This document shows, one piece after another, positions 9,454 through 19,316 of a stretch of DNA of 64,000 bases. The notes beneath the pieces are model-generated. The model was not told where the DNA came from and did not search any database. It worked only from the letters and a program-made list of their open reading frames with translations. Each line of letters begins with the position of its first letter. The stretch's first letter is position 1. This stretch comes from Clostridium tetanomorphum (GTDB lineage: Bacteria > Bacillota > Clostridia > Clostridiales > Clostridiaceae), in the NCBI RefSeq assembly GCF_017873215.1, contig NZ_JAGGKA010000003.1:62001-126000 (forward strand). The letters run 5' to 3'. A program made the translations under genes and the position numbers.

Positions 9454-10119
9454 GTGGTAGCATTGATTTTTAGTGAGAAACATGTGGAAGCAGAAAATGT
9501 CCAAGATACATTTTCTTTTAAGCATAAGGGATACAGTATATATAAAGACGCTATATTTTTCGATTTAGAACATTATGTTTATAAAAAACCTATTTGTGTA
9601 GGTGTATTTGGAGCTTGTTATTATGATGAGGAAAAAGGAATGATAAATATCACTCAATATATGATAGAAGACAAAAGTGATTCTATTAAAATATTAAATT
9701 TAGCTAAGAAATATTTTCAAGATGCGTATAAAAAGAATAATAAAAAGTATATAGTTACGTTTTCTGGAAATAATGATTTTACTGTAATTAATTATCTACT
9801 TCAGAAATATGGAGTTGATTTTGATATAAAAGCTCATTTTACTCATGTAGATATTCAAAAAGAGTATGAAAAAGCTAAAGGAAGTAATATAGGTCTTAAA
9901 GTTTTAGAAAAAGAGTTTAACATAGAAAGAGAAAGTGAACTTATTAGTGGACAGAATTTAGCTAAGACTTTCGGCAAAATTATGAAGGATAAAGATTATA
10001 TAAATAGAATGCCCAAAGAAAAGAAGGAAAAGATATTACTTTATAATGAACAAGATGTAGTTAGTTTATTTTATATGTCACTTAATTGGTTAAAGGTGAT
10101 AGGTAAAGGTTGTATGTAA
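9454..10119 (+). CDS. Divergent YprB-like RNase H-fold protein
   Basis: A 221-aa protein resembling the YprB exonuclease family and the protein at 1440. The first motif is FFDLEHYVYKKP, which keeps the D-x-E pair but has lost the T-G that normally follows. The second region is FSGNNDFTVINYLL, and the third is LYNEQDVVSLFYM, keeping the Y-N-x-x-D core. Nuclease activity is possible but less certain than for its relative. The start is uncertain: GTG at 9454 has no clear ribosome binding site, while TTG at 9463 has a weak AGAGTGG five bases upstream. It follows the HAD gene closely and ends in a terminator whose 5' arm lies in its last codons. Confidence 0.65.
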   Translation: MVALIFSEKHVEAENVQDTFSFKHKGYSIYKDAIFFDLEHYVYKKPICVGVFGACYYDEEKGMINITQYMIEDKSDSIKILNLAKKYFQDAYKKNNKKYIVTFSGNNDFTVINYLLQKYGVDFDIKAHFTHVDIQKEYEKAKGSNIGLKVLEKEFNIERESELISGQNLAKTFGKIMKDKDYINRMPKEKKEKILLYNEQDVVSLFYMSLNWLKVIGKGCM

Positions 10120-10140
10120 ACATTGCAACCTTTATTTTTT
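10105..10140 (+). terminator. Intrinsic terminator after the YprB-like gene
   Basis: AAAGGTTG pairs with CAACCTTT around a partly paired inner segment and is followed by ATTTTTT. The 5' arm overlaps the last codons of the upstream gene. Confidence 0.8.
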
Positions 10141-10206
10141 GTAGCACTTTCAGAATTTACAATAATGTTATATTATTTATTTATATTGAAAGAAAGGAAG
10201 AAAATT

Positions 10207-10899
10207 ATGTTTAATCCGATAAGAAATACAAAAGTATATGAACAAGTGATTTTTCAAATTAAAGATATGATTGATAGGGGAATTTTAAAGAAAGGAGATA
10301 AACTTCCTTCAGAAAGAGAAATGGTAGAGAAGTTACAAGTAAGCAGAACATCTATAAGAGAAGCACTAAGATCTTTAGAAATAATAGGTCTTATTGAATC
10401 TAGACAAGGAGAAGGAAATTTTATAAGAAGTAGCTTTGAGAATAGTTTAATAGAACCACTATCTATTATGTTTATGTTACAGGATAGTAAATCAGAGGAG
10501 ATACTTGAGCTAAGGATAAGTATAGAAAGAGAAACAGCTCTTTTAGCAGCACAAAGAATAACTGATGAGGAATTAGAAGAAATAGAATTACTAGTGGAGA
10601 AACTAAAAGAACTAAAAGAAGGGGAAGAAATGGCTAAAGTGGATAGAGAATTTCACTATAAAATAGCTCAGGCTTCTAAAAACTTTTTGATTTTAAGTAT
10701 TTTTAATGCAATGTCTTCATTAATGGAAACCTGTATTAAAGATGCAAGAAAAAATATTTTAATAAAGAAAGACAACAAAGAAATACTTTTTAAACAACAT
10801 GAAGATATTTATAAAGCTTTATTAGATAGGGATGGAGAAAAAGCTTTGCAGGCAATGAAAACACACTTAGATTTTGCTAATGAGTATATGAGAAAATAA
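10207..10899 (+). CDS. GntR-family (FadR subfamily) regulator of the lactate operon
   Basis: A 230-aa transcription factor with an N-terminal winged helix-turn-helix (about residues 5-70; KLPSEREMVEKLQVSRTSIREALR is characteristic) and a C-terminal FCD ligand-binding domain. The FCD domain carries spaced histidines (FHYKIAQ, KQHEDIY, MKTHLDFANEYM) that usually bind a metal and a carboxylic acid ligand. Family members LldR/LutR sense lactate. Its position directly upstream of the lactate permease operon, with a matching operator at 11101, makes lactate the likely effector (inference). The ATG at 10207 has AAAGGAAG upstream; the longer open frame has no signal. Confidence 0.88.
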   Translation: MFNPIRNTKVYEQVIFQIKDMIDRGILKKGDKLPSEREMVEKLQVSRTSIREALRSLEIIGLIESRQGEGNFIRSSFENSLIEPLSIMFMLQDSKSEEILELRISIERETALLAAQRITDEELEEIELLVEKLKELKEGEEMAKVDREFHYKIAQASKNFLILSIFNAMSSLMETCIKDARKNILIKKDNKEILFKQHEDIYKALLDRDGEKALQAMKTHLDFANEYMRK

Positions 10900-10938
10900 G
10901 GTACATTGTTACAATCGTAACAATGTACCTTATTTTTT
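10895..10938 (+). terminator. Strong intrinsic terminator after the GntR gene
   Basis: An 18-bp perfect stem (AATAAGGTACATTGTTAC with its complement) has a 4-nt loop and is followed by TTTT. It separates regulator transcription from the lctP operon. Confidence 0.92.
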
Positions 10939-11098
10939 TTACAGTTTATCAAATATTTTAAAAAATTTGAAGTAATAATAAAATCAAAATTTTAATCTCT
11001 TTAAAAGGAAAGAGATAAATAAAATATATAAGAAAAATATGTTAATAAATTAACTATGGTAGAAATATTTGAAAAATTATGATAACATAAAAATAACA

Positions 11099-11121
11099 AC
11101 TGGTCGTACCATACTACCAGT
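11099..11121 (+). promoter_or_regulatory. FadR-family operator upstream of lctP
   Basis: TGGTCGTACCA at 11101-11111 matches the FadR-subfamily consensus TNGTNNNACNA at every fixed position. ACTGGT and ACCAGT form a wider inverted repeat around it (11099-11104 and 11116-11121). It sits 17 bp upstream of the lctP start, where a bound repressor would block transcription or early elongation. Confidence 0.8.
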
Positions 11122-11138
11122 AAATAGGGGGGTAAAAA

Positions 11139-12659
11139 ATGAATGAATATGTTCAATTTATCATTGCATTGACACCCATTGTTTGGCTTATTATATCACT
11201 TGGGGTATTAAAAATTTCAGGACACAAAGCTTGTTTTACAACATTAGTTATTACTTTGATATTAGCTATAGTATTTTGGAAAATGCCTGTAGTAAATTCT
11301 TTTACAGCGGCATTAGAAGGAGTGGCTTTAGGATTATGGCCAATAATGTTAGTTATTATTGCGGCAGTATTTACTTATAATTTATCTGTATATACAAAAA
11401 GTATGGAAATCATTAAAAAAATGATGACAAATATAACTACAGATAAAAGAATATTAGTTTTGATACTTGCTTGGGGATTCGGAGGATTCTTAGAGGCTAT
11501 TGCAGGTTTTGGAACTGCTGTTGCAATTCCAGCTAGTATAATGGCAGCTTTAGGGTTTGACCCAATATTTGCAGCTATTATATGTTTAATAGCTAATACT
11601 ACTCCTACAGCTTTTGGAGCTATAGGAATACCTGTAACAACACTTGCAAAAGTTACAGGCATAGATGTAGCAAAATTAAGTTATGCAGTAGGGATTCAGC
11701 TTTCATTTTTAATAGTAATAGTTCCAGTGATTCTTGTAATGCTTACTGGAAAAAGTATAAAGTCTATAAAAGGAGTATTTGGTATTTCTATAATATCAGG
11801 ACTAGCTTTTGCAATTCCAGAGGTTTTGACTGCTAAATACTTAGGAGCAGAACTTCCAGCAATTCTTGGTAGTATATCTTCAATGTTTTTTACTATTTTA
11901 ATTACAAAATTGTTTTATAAAGATACAGCCTCAAGGGAAGAGAAAATTCCATATAAACAAGGTGTAATAGCTTGGTTACCATTCATTTTAGTATTTATAT
12001 TTATATTATTTACAAGTCCGTTATTCCCAAAAGTAAACGATTTACTATCTTCTGTAAAAACCTCTGTAAACATATATACAGGAGAAGGAGGTAAGCTATA
12101 TACATTTTCATGGTTAGCTACTCCTGGTACTTTAATTATTATAGCTACTTTTATAGGTGGATTAATACAGGGAGCAAAATTTAAGGAAATTTCTACAGTG
12201 CTTTTAAATACATTTAAACAAATGGGCAAGTCCTTTATTACCATATTATCTATAGTAGCTTTAGCAAAGGTTATGGGATATAGTGGAATGATAAAATCTA
12301 TAGCTTTAGTATTAGTAAAAGTTACAGGAAAGTATTATCCATTTTTCGCACCAATTATAGGTGCACTAGGTACATTTGTTACTGGAAGCGATACTTCCGC
12401 AAATGTTTTATTTGGAGGACTTCAGGTAGAAGTTGCAAAGAGTCTAAATATGAGTCCTTATTGGTTAGCTGCTGCAAATACTGGAGGAGCTACAGCAGGG
12501 AAAATGATATCTCCTCAAAGTATAGCTGTTGCTACAGCTGCTACGGGACTATTAGGAGTAGAAGGTAAAATTTTAAATGCTACTTTAAAGTTTTGTATGA
12601 TTTATGTAATATTTTTAGGACTAATAGCATATTTTGGAGCTCCTTTATTTCAAATTTAG
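11139..12659 (+). CDS. lctP: L-lactate permease
   Basis: A polytopic membrane protein of 506 aa, the usual LctP length, with about 12-14 predicted membrane helices. Family segments include GFGGFLEAIAGFGTAVAIPA near residues 110-130, NTTPTAFGAIGIPV near 150, and a C-terminal TGSDTSANVLFGGLQ and NTGGATAGKMISPQS. It imports or exports lactate by proton symport. It is the first gene of a five-gene unit that continues with a LarA-type racemase, two Etf subunits and an FAD-linked dehydrogenase. The GGGGGG-type ribosome binding site is strong. Confidence 0.95.
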   Translation: MNEYVQFIIALTPIVWLIISLGVLKISGHKACFTTLVITLILAIVFWKMPVVNSFTAALEGVALGLWPIMLVIIAAVFTYNLSVYTKSMEIIKKMMTNITTDKRILVLILAWGFGGFLEAIAGFGTAVAIPASIMAALGFDPIFAAIICLIANTTPTAFGAIGIPVTTLAKVTGIDVAKLSYAVGIQLSFLIVIVPVILVMLTGKSIKSIKGVFGISIISGLAFAIPEVLTAKYLGAELPAILGSISSMFFTILITKLFYKDTASREEKIPYKQGVIAWLPFILVFIFILFTSPLFPKVNDLLSSVKTSVNIYTGEGGKLYTFSWLATPGTLIIIATFIGGLIQGAKFKEISTVLLNTFKQMGKSFITILSIVALAKVMGYSGMIKSIALVLVKVTGKYYPFFAPIIGALGTFVTGSDTSANVLFGGLQVEVAKSLNMSPYWLAAANTGGATAGKMISPQSIAVATAATGLLGVEGKILNATLKFCMIYVIFLGLIAYFGAPLFQI

Positions 12660-12692
12660 ATAAATATAATTGAAGAAGAGGTGATAATATAA

Positions 12693-13967
12693 ATGGCAAA
12701 CATACAAATACCTTATGAAAAGAAACTAATAGACATAGAAATAAGAGATGAAAATTTAATAGGAGTTTTAGAATCAAAAGCAAAAGATTATAAAACTACT
12801 AAAACTGAAGAAGAAATAGTAGAAGAAGCTTTAGATAATCCTATAGATAGTCTTAGTTTAGAAGAATTGGTTAAAGGAAAAAGCAACATAGTTATAATAA
12901 CTAGTGACCATACTAGGCCAGTACCAAGTAAAATAACTATGCCTATACTTTTAAGAAGAATTAGGAAGGTAAATCCTGATGTAGATATAAAGATTCTTAT
13001 TGCTACAGGATTTCATAGACCTTCTACCAAAGAAGAGCTTATTGATAAGTTTGGAAAAAAAATTGTTGAAAATGAGAATATAGTTATGCATGTATCCACT
13101 GATAAAGAAAGCATGGTAAAGGTAGGTATACTTCCATCTGGTGGAGAATTATATTTGAATAAATTGGCAATGGAGGCTGAACTTTTAATAGCAGAAGGCT
13201 TTATAGAATCTCACTTTTTTGCAGGTTTTTCAGGAGGAAGAAAGAGTATATTACCAGGAATCGCAGCAGCAGAAACTATAATGGCAAATCATTGTTCTGA
13301 ATTTATAGGAAGTCCTAATGCAAGAACTGGAAAGCTTAAAGATAATCCAGTGCATAAAGACATGTTATATGCAGCAGAAATGGCAAAATTGGCTTTTATA
13401 TTAAATGTAGTAATAGATAATAATAAAAAGATTATTTATGCTGTAGCAGGACATAGTGAAAATGCCCATAAAAGAGGATGTGAATTTGTATCAGAGTTAT
13501 GTGAAGTAAAAAAAATAGAGGCAGATGTTGCAATATCTACTAATGGAGGATATCCATTGGATCAAAATATATATCAAGCTGTAAAAGGAATGACTGCAGC
13601 AGAAGCAATTTGTAAAGATGATGGTGTAATAATTATGGTAGCAGCATGTAATGATGGACATGGTGGGGAATCCTTTTATAGAAATGTAGCAGAAGCAGAA
13701 ACACCAAAAGATTTACTACAAAAAATTAGTAAAGTACCTAGAAATAAGACGGTTCCAGATCAATGGGAGTTCCAAATATTATGTAGAATATTATCAAAGC
13801 ATAAAGTAATTATGGTTACAGATATGTGTGATCCTAAAATTATAACAGACATGCATATGGATCATGCTAATACTTTTGAAGAAGCTTTAAAAAAAGCCAT
13901 TGATATTCAAGGTAATGATGCAAAAATAGCAGTTATCCCAGATGGAGTATCTGTTATAGTTAGATAG
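12693..13967 (+). CDS. LarA-type nickel-dependent lactate racemase family protein
   Basis: A 424-aa member of the LarA (DUF2088) family, which interconverts D- and L-2-hydroxyacids using a nickel-pincer nucleotide cofactor. Catalytic positions are conserved at the same numbers as in Lactobacillus plantarum LarA: His108 (GFHRP), His174 (ESHFF), Lys184 (GGRKS, cofactor attachment) and His200 (ANHC). Position 176, a cysteine in that enzyme, is phenylalanine here. The operon argues for lactate as substrate, but LarA homologues act on several 2-hydroxyacids. The LarB, LarC and LarE cofactor synthesis genes are not in this window. GAAGAGGTG precedes the ATG. Confidence 0.88.
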   Translation: MANIQIPYEKKLIDIEIRDENLIGVLESKAKDYKTTKTEEEIVEEALDNPIDSLSLEELVKGKSNIVIITSDHTRPVPSKITMPILLRRIRKVNPDVDIKILIATGFHRPSTKEELIDKFGKKIVENENIVMHVSTDKESMVKVGILPSGGELYLNKLAMEAELLIAEGFIESHFFAGFSGGRKSILPGIAAAETIMANHCSEFIGSPNARTGKLKDNPVHKDMLYAAEMAKLAFILNVVIDNNKKIIYAVAGHSENAHKRGCEFVSELCEVKKIEADVAISTNGGYPLDQNIYQAVKGMTAAEAICKDDGVIIMVAACNDGHGGESFYRNVAEAETPKDLLQKISKVPRNKTVPDQWEFQILCRILSKHKVIMVTDMCDPKIITDMHMDHANTFEEALKKAIDIQGNDAKIAVIPDGVSVIVR

Positions 13968-14070
13968 TTTTTTTATAATATTAATTTTATATAAATATGT
14001 AAGCTTAGGATGGAATGGAAACTTCATCTTGAAGTAAAAAATTCTTTATATAGAAAATGGAGGTAATAAT

Positions 14071-14859
14071 ATGAATATTTTAGTCTGTATAAAACAAGTT
14101 CCAGGAACTTCAAAAGTAGAGGTAGATGAAGCTACAGGAGTATTAAAAAGAGATGGTGTAGATTCTAAGATGAATCCATATGATTTATTTGCTGTAGAAA
14201 CAGCTTTAAAACTTAAAGAGAAGTTTGGAGGAAAGTTAAAAGTTATAACTATGGGACCTCCTCAGGCAAAAGAAGTAATAAAAGAAGCTTATGCTATGGG
14301 AGCAGATGATGGGGCACTTCTTTCAGATAGAAGGTTTGCAGGAGCAGATGTACTTGCCACATCCTATACTTTATCCCAAGGAATTAAAAATATGGGAGAG
14401 TTTCAGTTAATAATTTGTGGAAAACAAACAACAGATGGAGATACTGCACAGGTAGGACCAGAAATGGCAGAATATTTAAATATACCTCATATTGCAAATG
14501 TATTAAAAATATTAGAAGTTAAAGAAAAATCTATAGTTGTTGAAATGGATATGCCTGATGCTATAGAAGTAGCAGAAATAAAATTTCCTTGTTTAATTAC
14601 TGTAGAAAAGGATATTTTTCAACCAAGATTACCGTCATATAAAAGAAAGAAATCTACAGAAGATAAGGAAATAAAAGTGTTTAGCTTAGATGATTTTGAA
14701 GATAAAGATGAATTAAGATATGGACTCAATGGGTCACCTACACAAGTGGAAAGAATATTTCCTCCAGCAGTTAATGATCATAAAGAAATGTGGAAGGGAA
14801 CTGGAGAAGAATTAGGAAATAGAATATTTAAATCTTTAAGGGAGATGAAATTTGTCTAA
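14071..14859 (+). CDS. etfB: Electron transfer flavoprotein, beta subunit (LctB-like)
   Basis: The 262-aa small subunit of an electron transfer flavoprotein, with the family opening [13 protein letters not shown] and the segment [38 protein letters not shown] is the ETF-beta signature region. With the next two genes it forms a set like LctB-LctC-LctD of Acetobacterium woodii. That complex uses flavin-based electron confurcation, coupling endergonic lactate oxidation with NAD+ to the oxidation of reduced ferredoxin. A good ribosome binding site (GGAGG) lies upstream. Confidence 0.93.
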   Translation: MNILVCIKQVPGTSKVEVDEATGVLKRDGVDSKMNPYDLFAVETALKLKEKFGGKLKVITMGPPQAKEVIKEAYAMGADDGALLSDRRFAGADVLATSYTLSQGIKNMGEFQLIICGKQTTDGDTAQVGPEMAEYLNIPHIANVLKILEVKEKSIVVEMDMPDAIEVAEIKFPCLITVEKDIFQPRLPSYKRKKSTEDKEIKVFSLDDFEDKDELRYGLNGSPTQVERIFPPAVNDHKEMWKGTGEELGNRIFKSLREMKFV

Positions 14860-14946
14860 ATGACATTATTTAAAAGATAAGATATTGATGCTAGTAATAT
14901 AATAAAGAAGCTTTATAACTAAATTATTGAAGTAGGGGGAAGTAAT

Positions 14947-16143
14947 ATGGGAAAGTTAATAATAAATGAAGATAAATTAAATAGTGAAGTAATAAAAGAA
15001 TTAATGAGTATATGCCCTTTTAATGCTTTAGAAGAATGTGATGGGAAATTATCCATTAATGCTGGATGCAAGATGTGTAAACTTTGTGTAAAAAAGGGAC
15101 CAAAAGGAGCAATGGAGTTTGTAGAAGATAAAAAAAGTATAAATAAAGATGAATGGAACGGTATAGCGGTATATGTAGATCATGTAGAAGGGAAAATACA
15201 TCCTGTAACCTATGAACTTATAGGAAAAGGAAGGGAATTAGCAGCTAAAATAAAACATCCAGTATATGCAGTATTTATTGGCCATAATATAAAAGACAAA
15301 GCTGAAGAATTACTACATTATGGAGTAGATGAAGTTTTTGTATATGATCATAAAGAACTAGAAGATTTTAGAATAGAACCATATACAGCAGCATTTGAAG
15401 ATTTTATAGATAAGGTAAAGCCTTCCTCAGTATTAGTAGGAGCAACTACGGTAGGAAGATCATTAGCACCAAGAGTTGCAGCGAGATTTAGAACAGGCCT
15501 TACAGCAGATTGTACTATACTTGATATGAAAGACAATACAGATTTAGTTCAAATAAGACCAGCTTTTGGTGGAAATATAATGGCTCAGATCATAAATCCT
15601 AATCATAGACCACAATTCTGTACTGTAAGATATAAAATAATGGATGCTCCAGAAAGAAGCAGTGAAGCTAATGGGAAAATTACATTATGTAATATAGAAG
15701 AAAATAAATTTAAATCTAATATAAAAGTTTTAAAAGTTACTAAAAAAGAAAAAGAAGAAAATATATCGGAAGCAGATGTAATTGTAGTAGCTGGAAGAGG
15801 AGTAAAGTCTGAAAAGGATATGAAGCTTATAAATGAACTTGCAGATATTTTAGGTGCACAAGTAGCTGGTACTAGACCATTAATAGAAATGGGATGGGTA
15901 GATGCTAAAAAACAAATAGGATTAAGCGGAAGAACTGTTAAACCAAAACTTATTATTACCTGTGGAGTATCAGGTTCAGTTCAATTTGTAGCAGGAATGA
16001 ACAATTCAGAGCATATATTTGCTATAAATAAGGATCCAAATGCTACTATATTTGATGTAGCCCATTATGGAGTAGTAGGAGATATATATGAAGTTATACC
16101 AACACTTATAAATAATATAAAAAACCATAATACATTAGCGTAA
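14947..16143 (+). CDS. etfA: Electron transfer flavoprotein, alpha subunit, with N-terminal iron-sulfur domain (LctC-like)
   Basis: A 398-aa ETF alpha subunit, about 60 residues longer than a plain EtfA because of an N-terminal ferredoxin-like domain. Cys41, Cys44 and Cys47 (GCKMCKLC) together with Cys23 (ICPFNAL) can bind one [4Fe-4S] cluster. The C-terminal FAD domain holds the ETF-alpha signature (LSGRTVKPKLIITCGVSGSVQF). The same fused architecture occurs in the bifurcating lactate dehydrogenase complex of Acetobacterium woodii. It is encoded between etfB and the dehydrogenase with a GGGGGAAG ribosome binding site. Confidence 0.93.
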   Translation: MGKLIINEDKLNSEVIKELMSICPFNALEECDGKLSINAGCKMCKLCVKKGPKGAMEFVEDKKSINKDEWNGIAVYVDHVEGKIHPVTYELIGKGRELAAKIKHPVYAVFIGHNIKDKAEELLHYGVDEVFVYDHKELEDFRIEPYTAAFEDFIDKVKPSSVLVGATTVGRSLAPRVAARFRTGLTADCTILDMKDNTDLVQIRPAFGGNIMAQIINPNHRPQFCTVRYKIMDAPERSSEANGKITLCNIEENKFKSNIKVLKVTKKEKEENISEADVIVVAGRGVKSEKDMKLINELADILGAQVAGTRPLIEMGWVDAKKQIGLSGRTVKPKLIITCGVSGSVQFVAGMNNSEHIFAINKDPNATIFDVAHYGVVGDIYEVIPTLINNIKNHNTLA

Positions 16144-16173
16144 AGCTAAAGTTGAAGAGGGAGTTGATTGATT

Positions 16174-17583
16174 ATGGAATTATGTAATAATTATAAAAAA
16201 ATAGATGAAAATGATATAGAGTTTTTAAAATCTATAATAGATAAAGATAGGATATATATAGGAGATGAAATAAATGAGGACTTTAGTCATGATGAATTAG
16301 GTGGAGTTAAAAAAATGCCTGAAGTTCTTATAGAAGTATTATCTACAGAGGAAGTTTCTAAAATAATGAAATATGCTTATGACAATAATATACCTGTAGT
16401 AGCTAGAGGATCAGGTACAGGACTTGTAGGAGCATCAGTACCAATCCATGGAGGAATAATGATTAATCTTTCTTCTATGAATAAAATATTAGAATTAGAT
16501 AAAGAAAATTTAACTTTAACAGTAGAGCCAGGAGTTCTTTTAATGGAAATAGCTAAGTTTGTTGAAGAAAATGATTTATTTTATCCACCAGATCCGGGTG
16601 AGAAGTCTGCTACCATTGGAGGAAATATTAATACCAATGCTGGAGGTATGAGAGCAGTAAAATATGGGGTAACAAGAGACTATGTTAGGGGACTAGAGAT
16701 AGTAATGGCTGATGGCACAGTTATGGAGCTAGGAGGAAAGGTAGTAAAGAATAGTTCAGGATATAGTTTAAAGGATTTTATATGTGGTTCAGAAGGAACT
16801 TTAGGTATTATTACTAAGGCTATTTTAAAACTACTACCATTGCCTAAAAAGGCTATAAGCTTATTGATACCTTTTGAGGATTTAGATAAAGCTATTGAAA
16901 CAGTACCTAAAATAATAAAGTCAAAATCAATACCAACTTCCATAGAATTTATGGAGAGAGATGTAATATTGGCATCAGAAGAATTCTTAGGAAAGAAATT
17001 TCCAGATAACTCAGCAGACGCTTATCTTTTACTTACCTTTGATGGTAACAGTAAAGAAGAAATAGAAAATAGTTATGATAGTGTAGCAAAAATTTGTTTA
17101 GAAAATGGAGCTATAGATGTGCTTATTGCAGATACGGATGAAAGAAAGGAATCTATATGGTCTGCAAGAGGAGCCTTTCTTGAAGCAATCAAAGCTTCTA
17201 CAACTGAAATGGATGAATGTGATGTTTGTGTTCCAAGAAATAAAATTGCAGAGTTCATAAAATATACTTATAAACTTCAAGAACAGTTCAATATACGTAT
17301 CAAAAATTTCGGTCATGCTGGAGATGGTAATTTACACATTTATGTTTTAAAAGACGAGTTATCAGAAGAACAGTGGAAAGACAAATTGCAAAAAGTTTTT
17401 GATTGTATGTACAATAAAGCAAAGGAACTACAGGGAACAGTATCAGGAGAACATGGTATTGGTTTTGCTAAAAAAGAATATTTATTTGACCTTATAGGAA
17501 AAGAACAAAAGGAACTTATGAAAAGAATTAAATTAGCATTTGACCCTAAAAATATTTTAAATCCAGGAAAGGTATGTGAATAA
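16174..17583 (+). CDS. lctD: FAD-linked lactate dehydrogenase (GlcD/LctD-like)
   Basis: A 469-aa protein of the FAD-linked oxidase (GlcD/D-lactate dehydrogenase) family. The N-terminal FAD-binding domain has [14 protein letters not shown] and [18 protein letters not shown]. The C-terminal oxidase domain ends with the family motif [10 protein letters not shown] followed by [11 protein letters not shown]. It should oxidise lactate and pass electrons to the adjacent Etf pair. The ATG at 16174 is preferred to the TTG at 16168 because of spacing from GAAGAGGGAG. D- or L- specificity cannot be read from sequence; the racemase in the operon would make both isomers usable. Confidence 0.92.
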   Translation: MELCNNYKKIDENDIEFLKSIIDKDRIYIGDEINEDFSHDELGGVKKMPEVLIEVLSTEEVSKIMKYAYDNNIPVVARGSGTGLVGASVPIHGGIMINLSSMNKILELDKENLTLTVEPGVLLMEIAKFVEENDLFYPPDPGEKSATIGGNINTNAGGMRAVKYGVTRDYVRGLEIVMADGTVMELGGKVVKNSSGYSLKDFICGSEGTLGIITKAILKLLPLPKKAISLLIPFEDLDKAIETVPKIIKSKSIPTSIEFMERDVILASEEFLGKKFPDNSADAYLLLTFDGNSKEEIENSYDSVAKICLENGAIDVLIADTDERKESIWSARGAFLEAIKASTTEMDECDVCVPRNKIAEFIKYTYKLQEQFNIRIKNFGHAGDGNLHIYVLKDELSEEQWKDKLQKVFDCMYNKAKELQGTVSGEHGIGFAKKEYLFDLIGKEQKELMKRIKLAFDPKNILNPGKVCE

Positions 17584-17620
17584 TAATAAAAGCCTCCTAA
17601 ATTAGGAGGCTTTTATTATT
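17582..17620. terminator. Bidirectional terminator between lctD and gltX
   Basis: A near-perfect palindrome centred on CCTAAATTAGG, with A-rich and T-rich ends (AATAATAAAAG and CTTTTATTATT), lies between the convergent lctD and gltX genes. Confidence 0.9.
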
Positions 17621-17622
17621 AT

Positions 17623-19083
17623 CTATTGAAGTTCTTTTAATTTTTCAATACCTACTTTTATTCTATTTAAAGATTCTTCTCTGCCTAATATTTCAGCTAT
17701 TTCAAAAGCGCCACCAGGAGTAAATTGTTTACCTGAAACTGCAGTTCTAAGCGGCCATAAAACTATACCGTTTTTAACTCCCATTTCTTGAACAAGATTC
17801 ATCATTGAATCATGAATTGAATTAAAAGTCCATTCAGTTAAACTTTCAAGTATAGGAAGAGCTTTTTCTAAGCTTTCTAATGAATTTTGGTAATTTGTTT
17901 TCATTTTCTTATGAATATACATTTCAGAAGAATAATCAGGCAGTGCTTCTAAGAAATCAATTTGTTCAGGAATTTCATTTAGTACCTCTGTTCTTGTATG
18001 CATAAGTTCACTTAATTTCATAAAGTCTAAATCTTTAGTTATTACCTGTTTATAGTAAGGTAATGCTAAACTATGGAATTCTTCTAAAGGAAGTTTTCTT
18101 ATATATTCACCATTCATCCATTTTAATTTAGCGTTATCAAATATAGCAGGCGCTTTATTTATATTTTTATAATCAAATTTTTCTACAAGTTCTTGTAAAG
18201 AGAATACTTCTTGAGTAGTTCCTGGATTCCAACCAAGTAATGCTATATAGTTCATTACAGCATCTTTTAAGTAACCTTTTTCCATTAAGTCCTGGAAAGA
18301 AGCATCTCCATTTCTCTTACTTAATTTTTGATGAGCATCTTTCATTATTGGAGGACAGTGTATGTATTTTGGAATTTCCCATCCAAAAGCTTCATACAAT
18401 CTATTGTACTTAGGTGAAGAAGATAAATATTCACTTCCTCTAACCACATGAGTAATTCCCATAAGATGATCATCCACTACATTTGCAAAATTGTATGTTG
18501 GGAATCCATCGGATTTTATAAGAACCATATCGTCCAATTCTGAATTATCAACAGTTATTTTTCCAAATATTTCATCTTCAAAAGTAGTAGTACCAGTAGA
18601 AGGATTATTTTGTCTTATAACATAAGGTAATCCGGACTTTAGATTTTCTTCTATTTCTTCTTTTGAAAGATGAGAACAATGCTTATCATATTTATGAGGT
18701 CTACCAAGGGCTTCTGAGTTTTCTCTTATCATGTCTAATCTTTCTTTTGTACAGAAACAATAATAAGCTTCACCTTTTTCAATAAGTTTTTTTGCATATT
18801 CCATATATATAGATTTTCTTTCGCTTTGAACATAAGGACCTACAGGACCACCTATATCTGGACCTTCATCGTGGTGAAGACCTGTAATTTTTAAAGTGTT
18901 ATAAATAACATCAAGAGCTCCTTCTACTTGTCTTTCTTGATCTGTATCTTCAACTCTCAATAAAAAATCTCCATTATCATGTTTTGCTATTAAATAAGCA
19001 TACAATGCAGTTCTCAAGTTACCAACATGCATATAGCCTGTAGGACTTGGAGCAAATCTTGTTCTTATTTTTTTACCATCCAT
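17623..19083 (-). CDS. gltX: Glutamyl-tRNA synthetase
   Basis: A class I synthetase of 486 aa that charges tRNA-Glu (and often tRNA-Gln in clostridia that use the amidotransferase route). The N-terminus has [14 protein letters not shown] (the HIGH-type motif), KLSKRNG is the KMSKS-type loop, and the C-terminal half is helical as in bacterial GluRS. The ATG at 19083 is chosen because GAGGAG ends nine bases upstream; the TTG at 19092 would overlap that site. A promoter and a structured leader of about 230 bases lie upstream (19084-19345). Confidence 0.95.
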   Translation of the reverse strand: MDGKKIRTRFAPSPTGYMHVGNLRTALYAYLIAKHDNGDFLLRVEDTDQERQVEGALDVIYNTLKITGLHHDEGPDIGGPVGPYVQSERKSIYMEYAKKLIEKGEAYYCFCTKERLDMIRENSEALGRPHKYDKHCSHLSKEEIEENLKSGLPYVIRQNNPSTGTTTFEDEIFGKITVDNSELDDMVLIKSDGFPTYNFANVVDDHLMGITHVVRGSEYLSSSPKYNRLYEAFGWEIPKYIHCPPIMKDAHQKLSKRNGDASFQDLMEKGYLKDAVMNYIALLGWNPGTTQEVFSLQELVEKFDYKNINKAPAIFDNAKLKWMNGEYIRKLPLEEFHSLALPYYKQVITKDLDFMKLSELMHTRTEVLNEIPEQIDFLEALPDYSSEMYIHKKMKTNYQNSLESLEKALPILESLTEWTFNSIHDSMMNLVQEMGVKNGIVLWPLRTAVSGKQFTPGGAFEIAEILGREESLNRIKVGIEKLKELQ

Positions 19084-19212
19084 AATTTTCAACTCCTCAT
19101 TTTATTATTTTAAACCTATGAAGTGAATTTAATCTTTAAATAGCTTATTAAACTAAAGACTAAATTTACTTACTTTAGGATATTTAAATTCATAAGTAAA
19201 TTATATATTACT

Positions 19213-19310
19213 TATTTAAGGGGAAGTTCTTATTACTAGAACAGAGCCCCTAAGATAAAATAAACACCTCTCATCCACAGATTAGGGACGAAAGGTGGCA
19301 TGATCAGATT
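19213..19310 (-). promoter_or_regulatory. Structured gltX leader of unknown class
   Basis: Minus-strand transcription from the promoter at 19317-19345 would first make a 12-bp hairpin (GGACGAAAGGTG at 19286-19297 with CACCTCTCATCC at 19265-19276, with G-U pairs). A U-rich run follows, so this looks like an intrinsic terminator. A second hairpin (19213-19223 with 19247-19257, plus an inner GTTCT/AGAAC stem) comes next. The arrangement suggests attenuation. It is too short upstream of the terminator to be a classical T-box. Confidence 0.55.
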
Positions 19311-19316
19311 AATTCT

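Noticed and set aside
19213-19310. T-box riboswitch in front of gltX
   Set aside because: The terminator-like hairpin comes too soon after the predicted promoter for a specifier stem, and the conserved TGG-ACC antiterminator bulge was not found.
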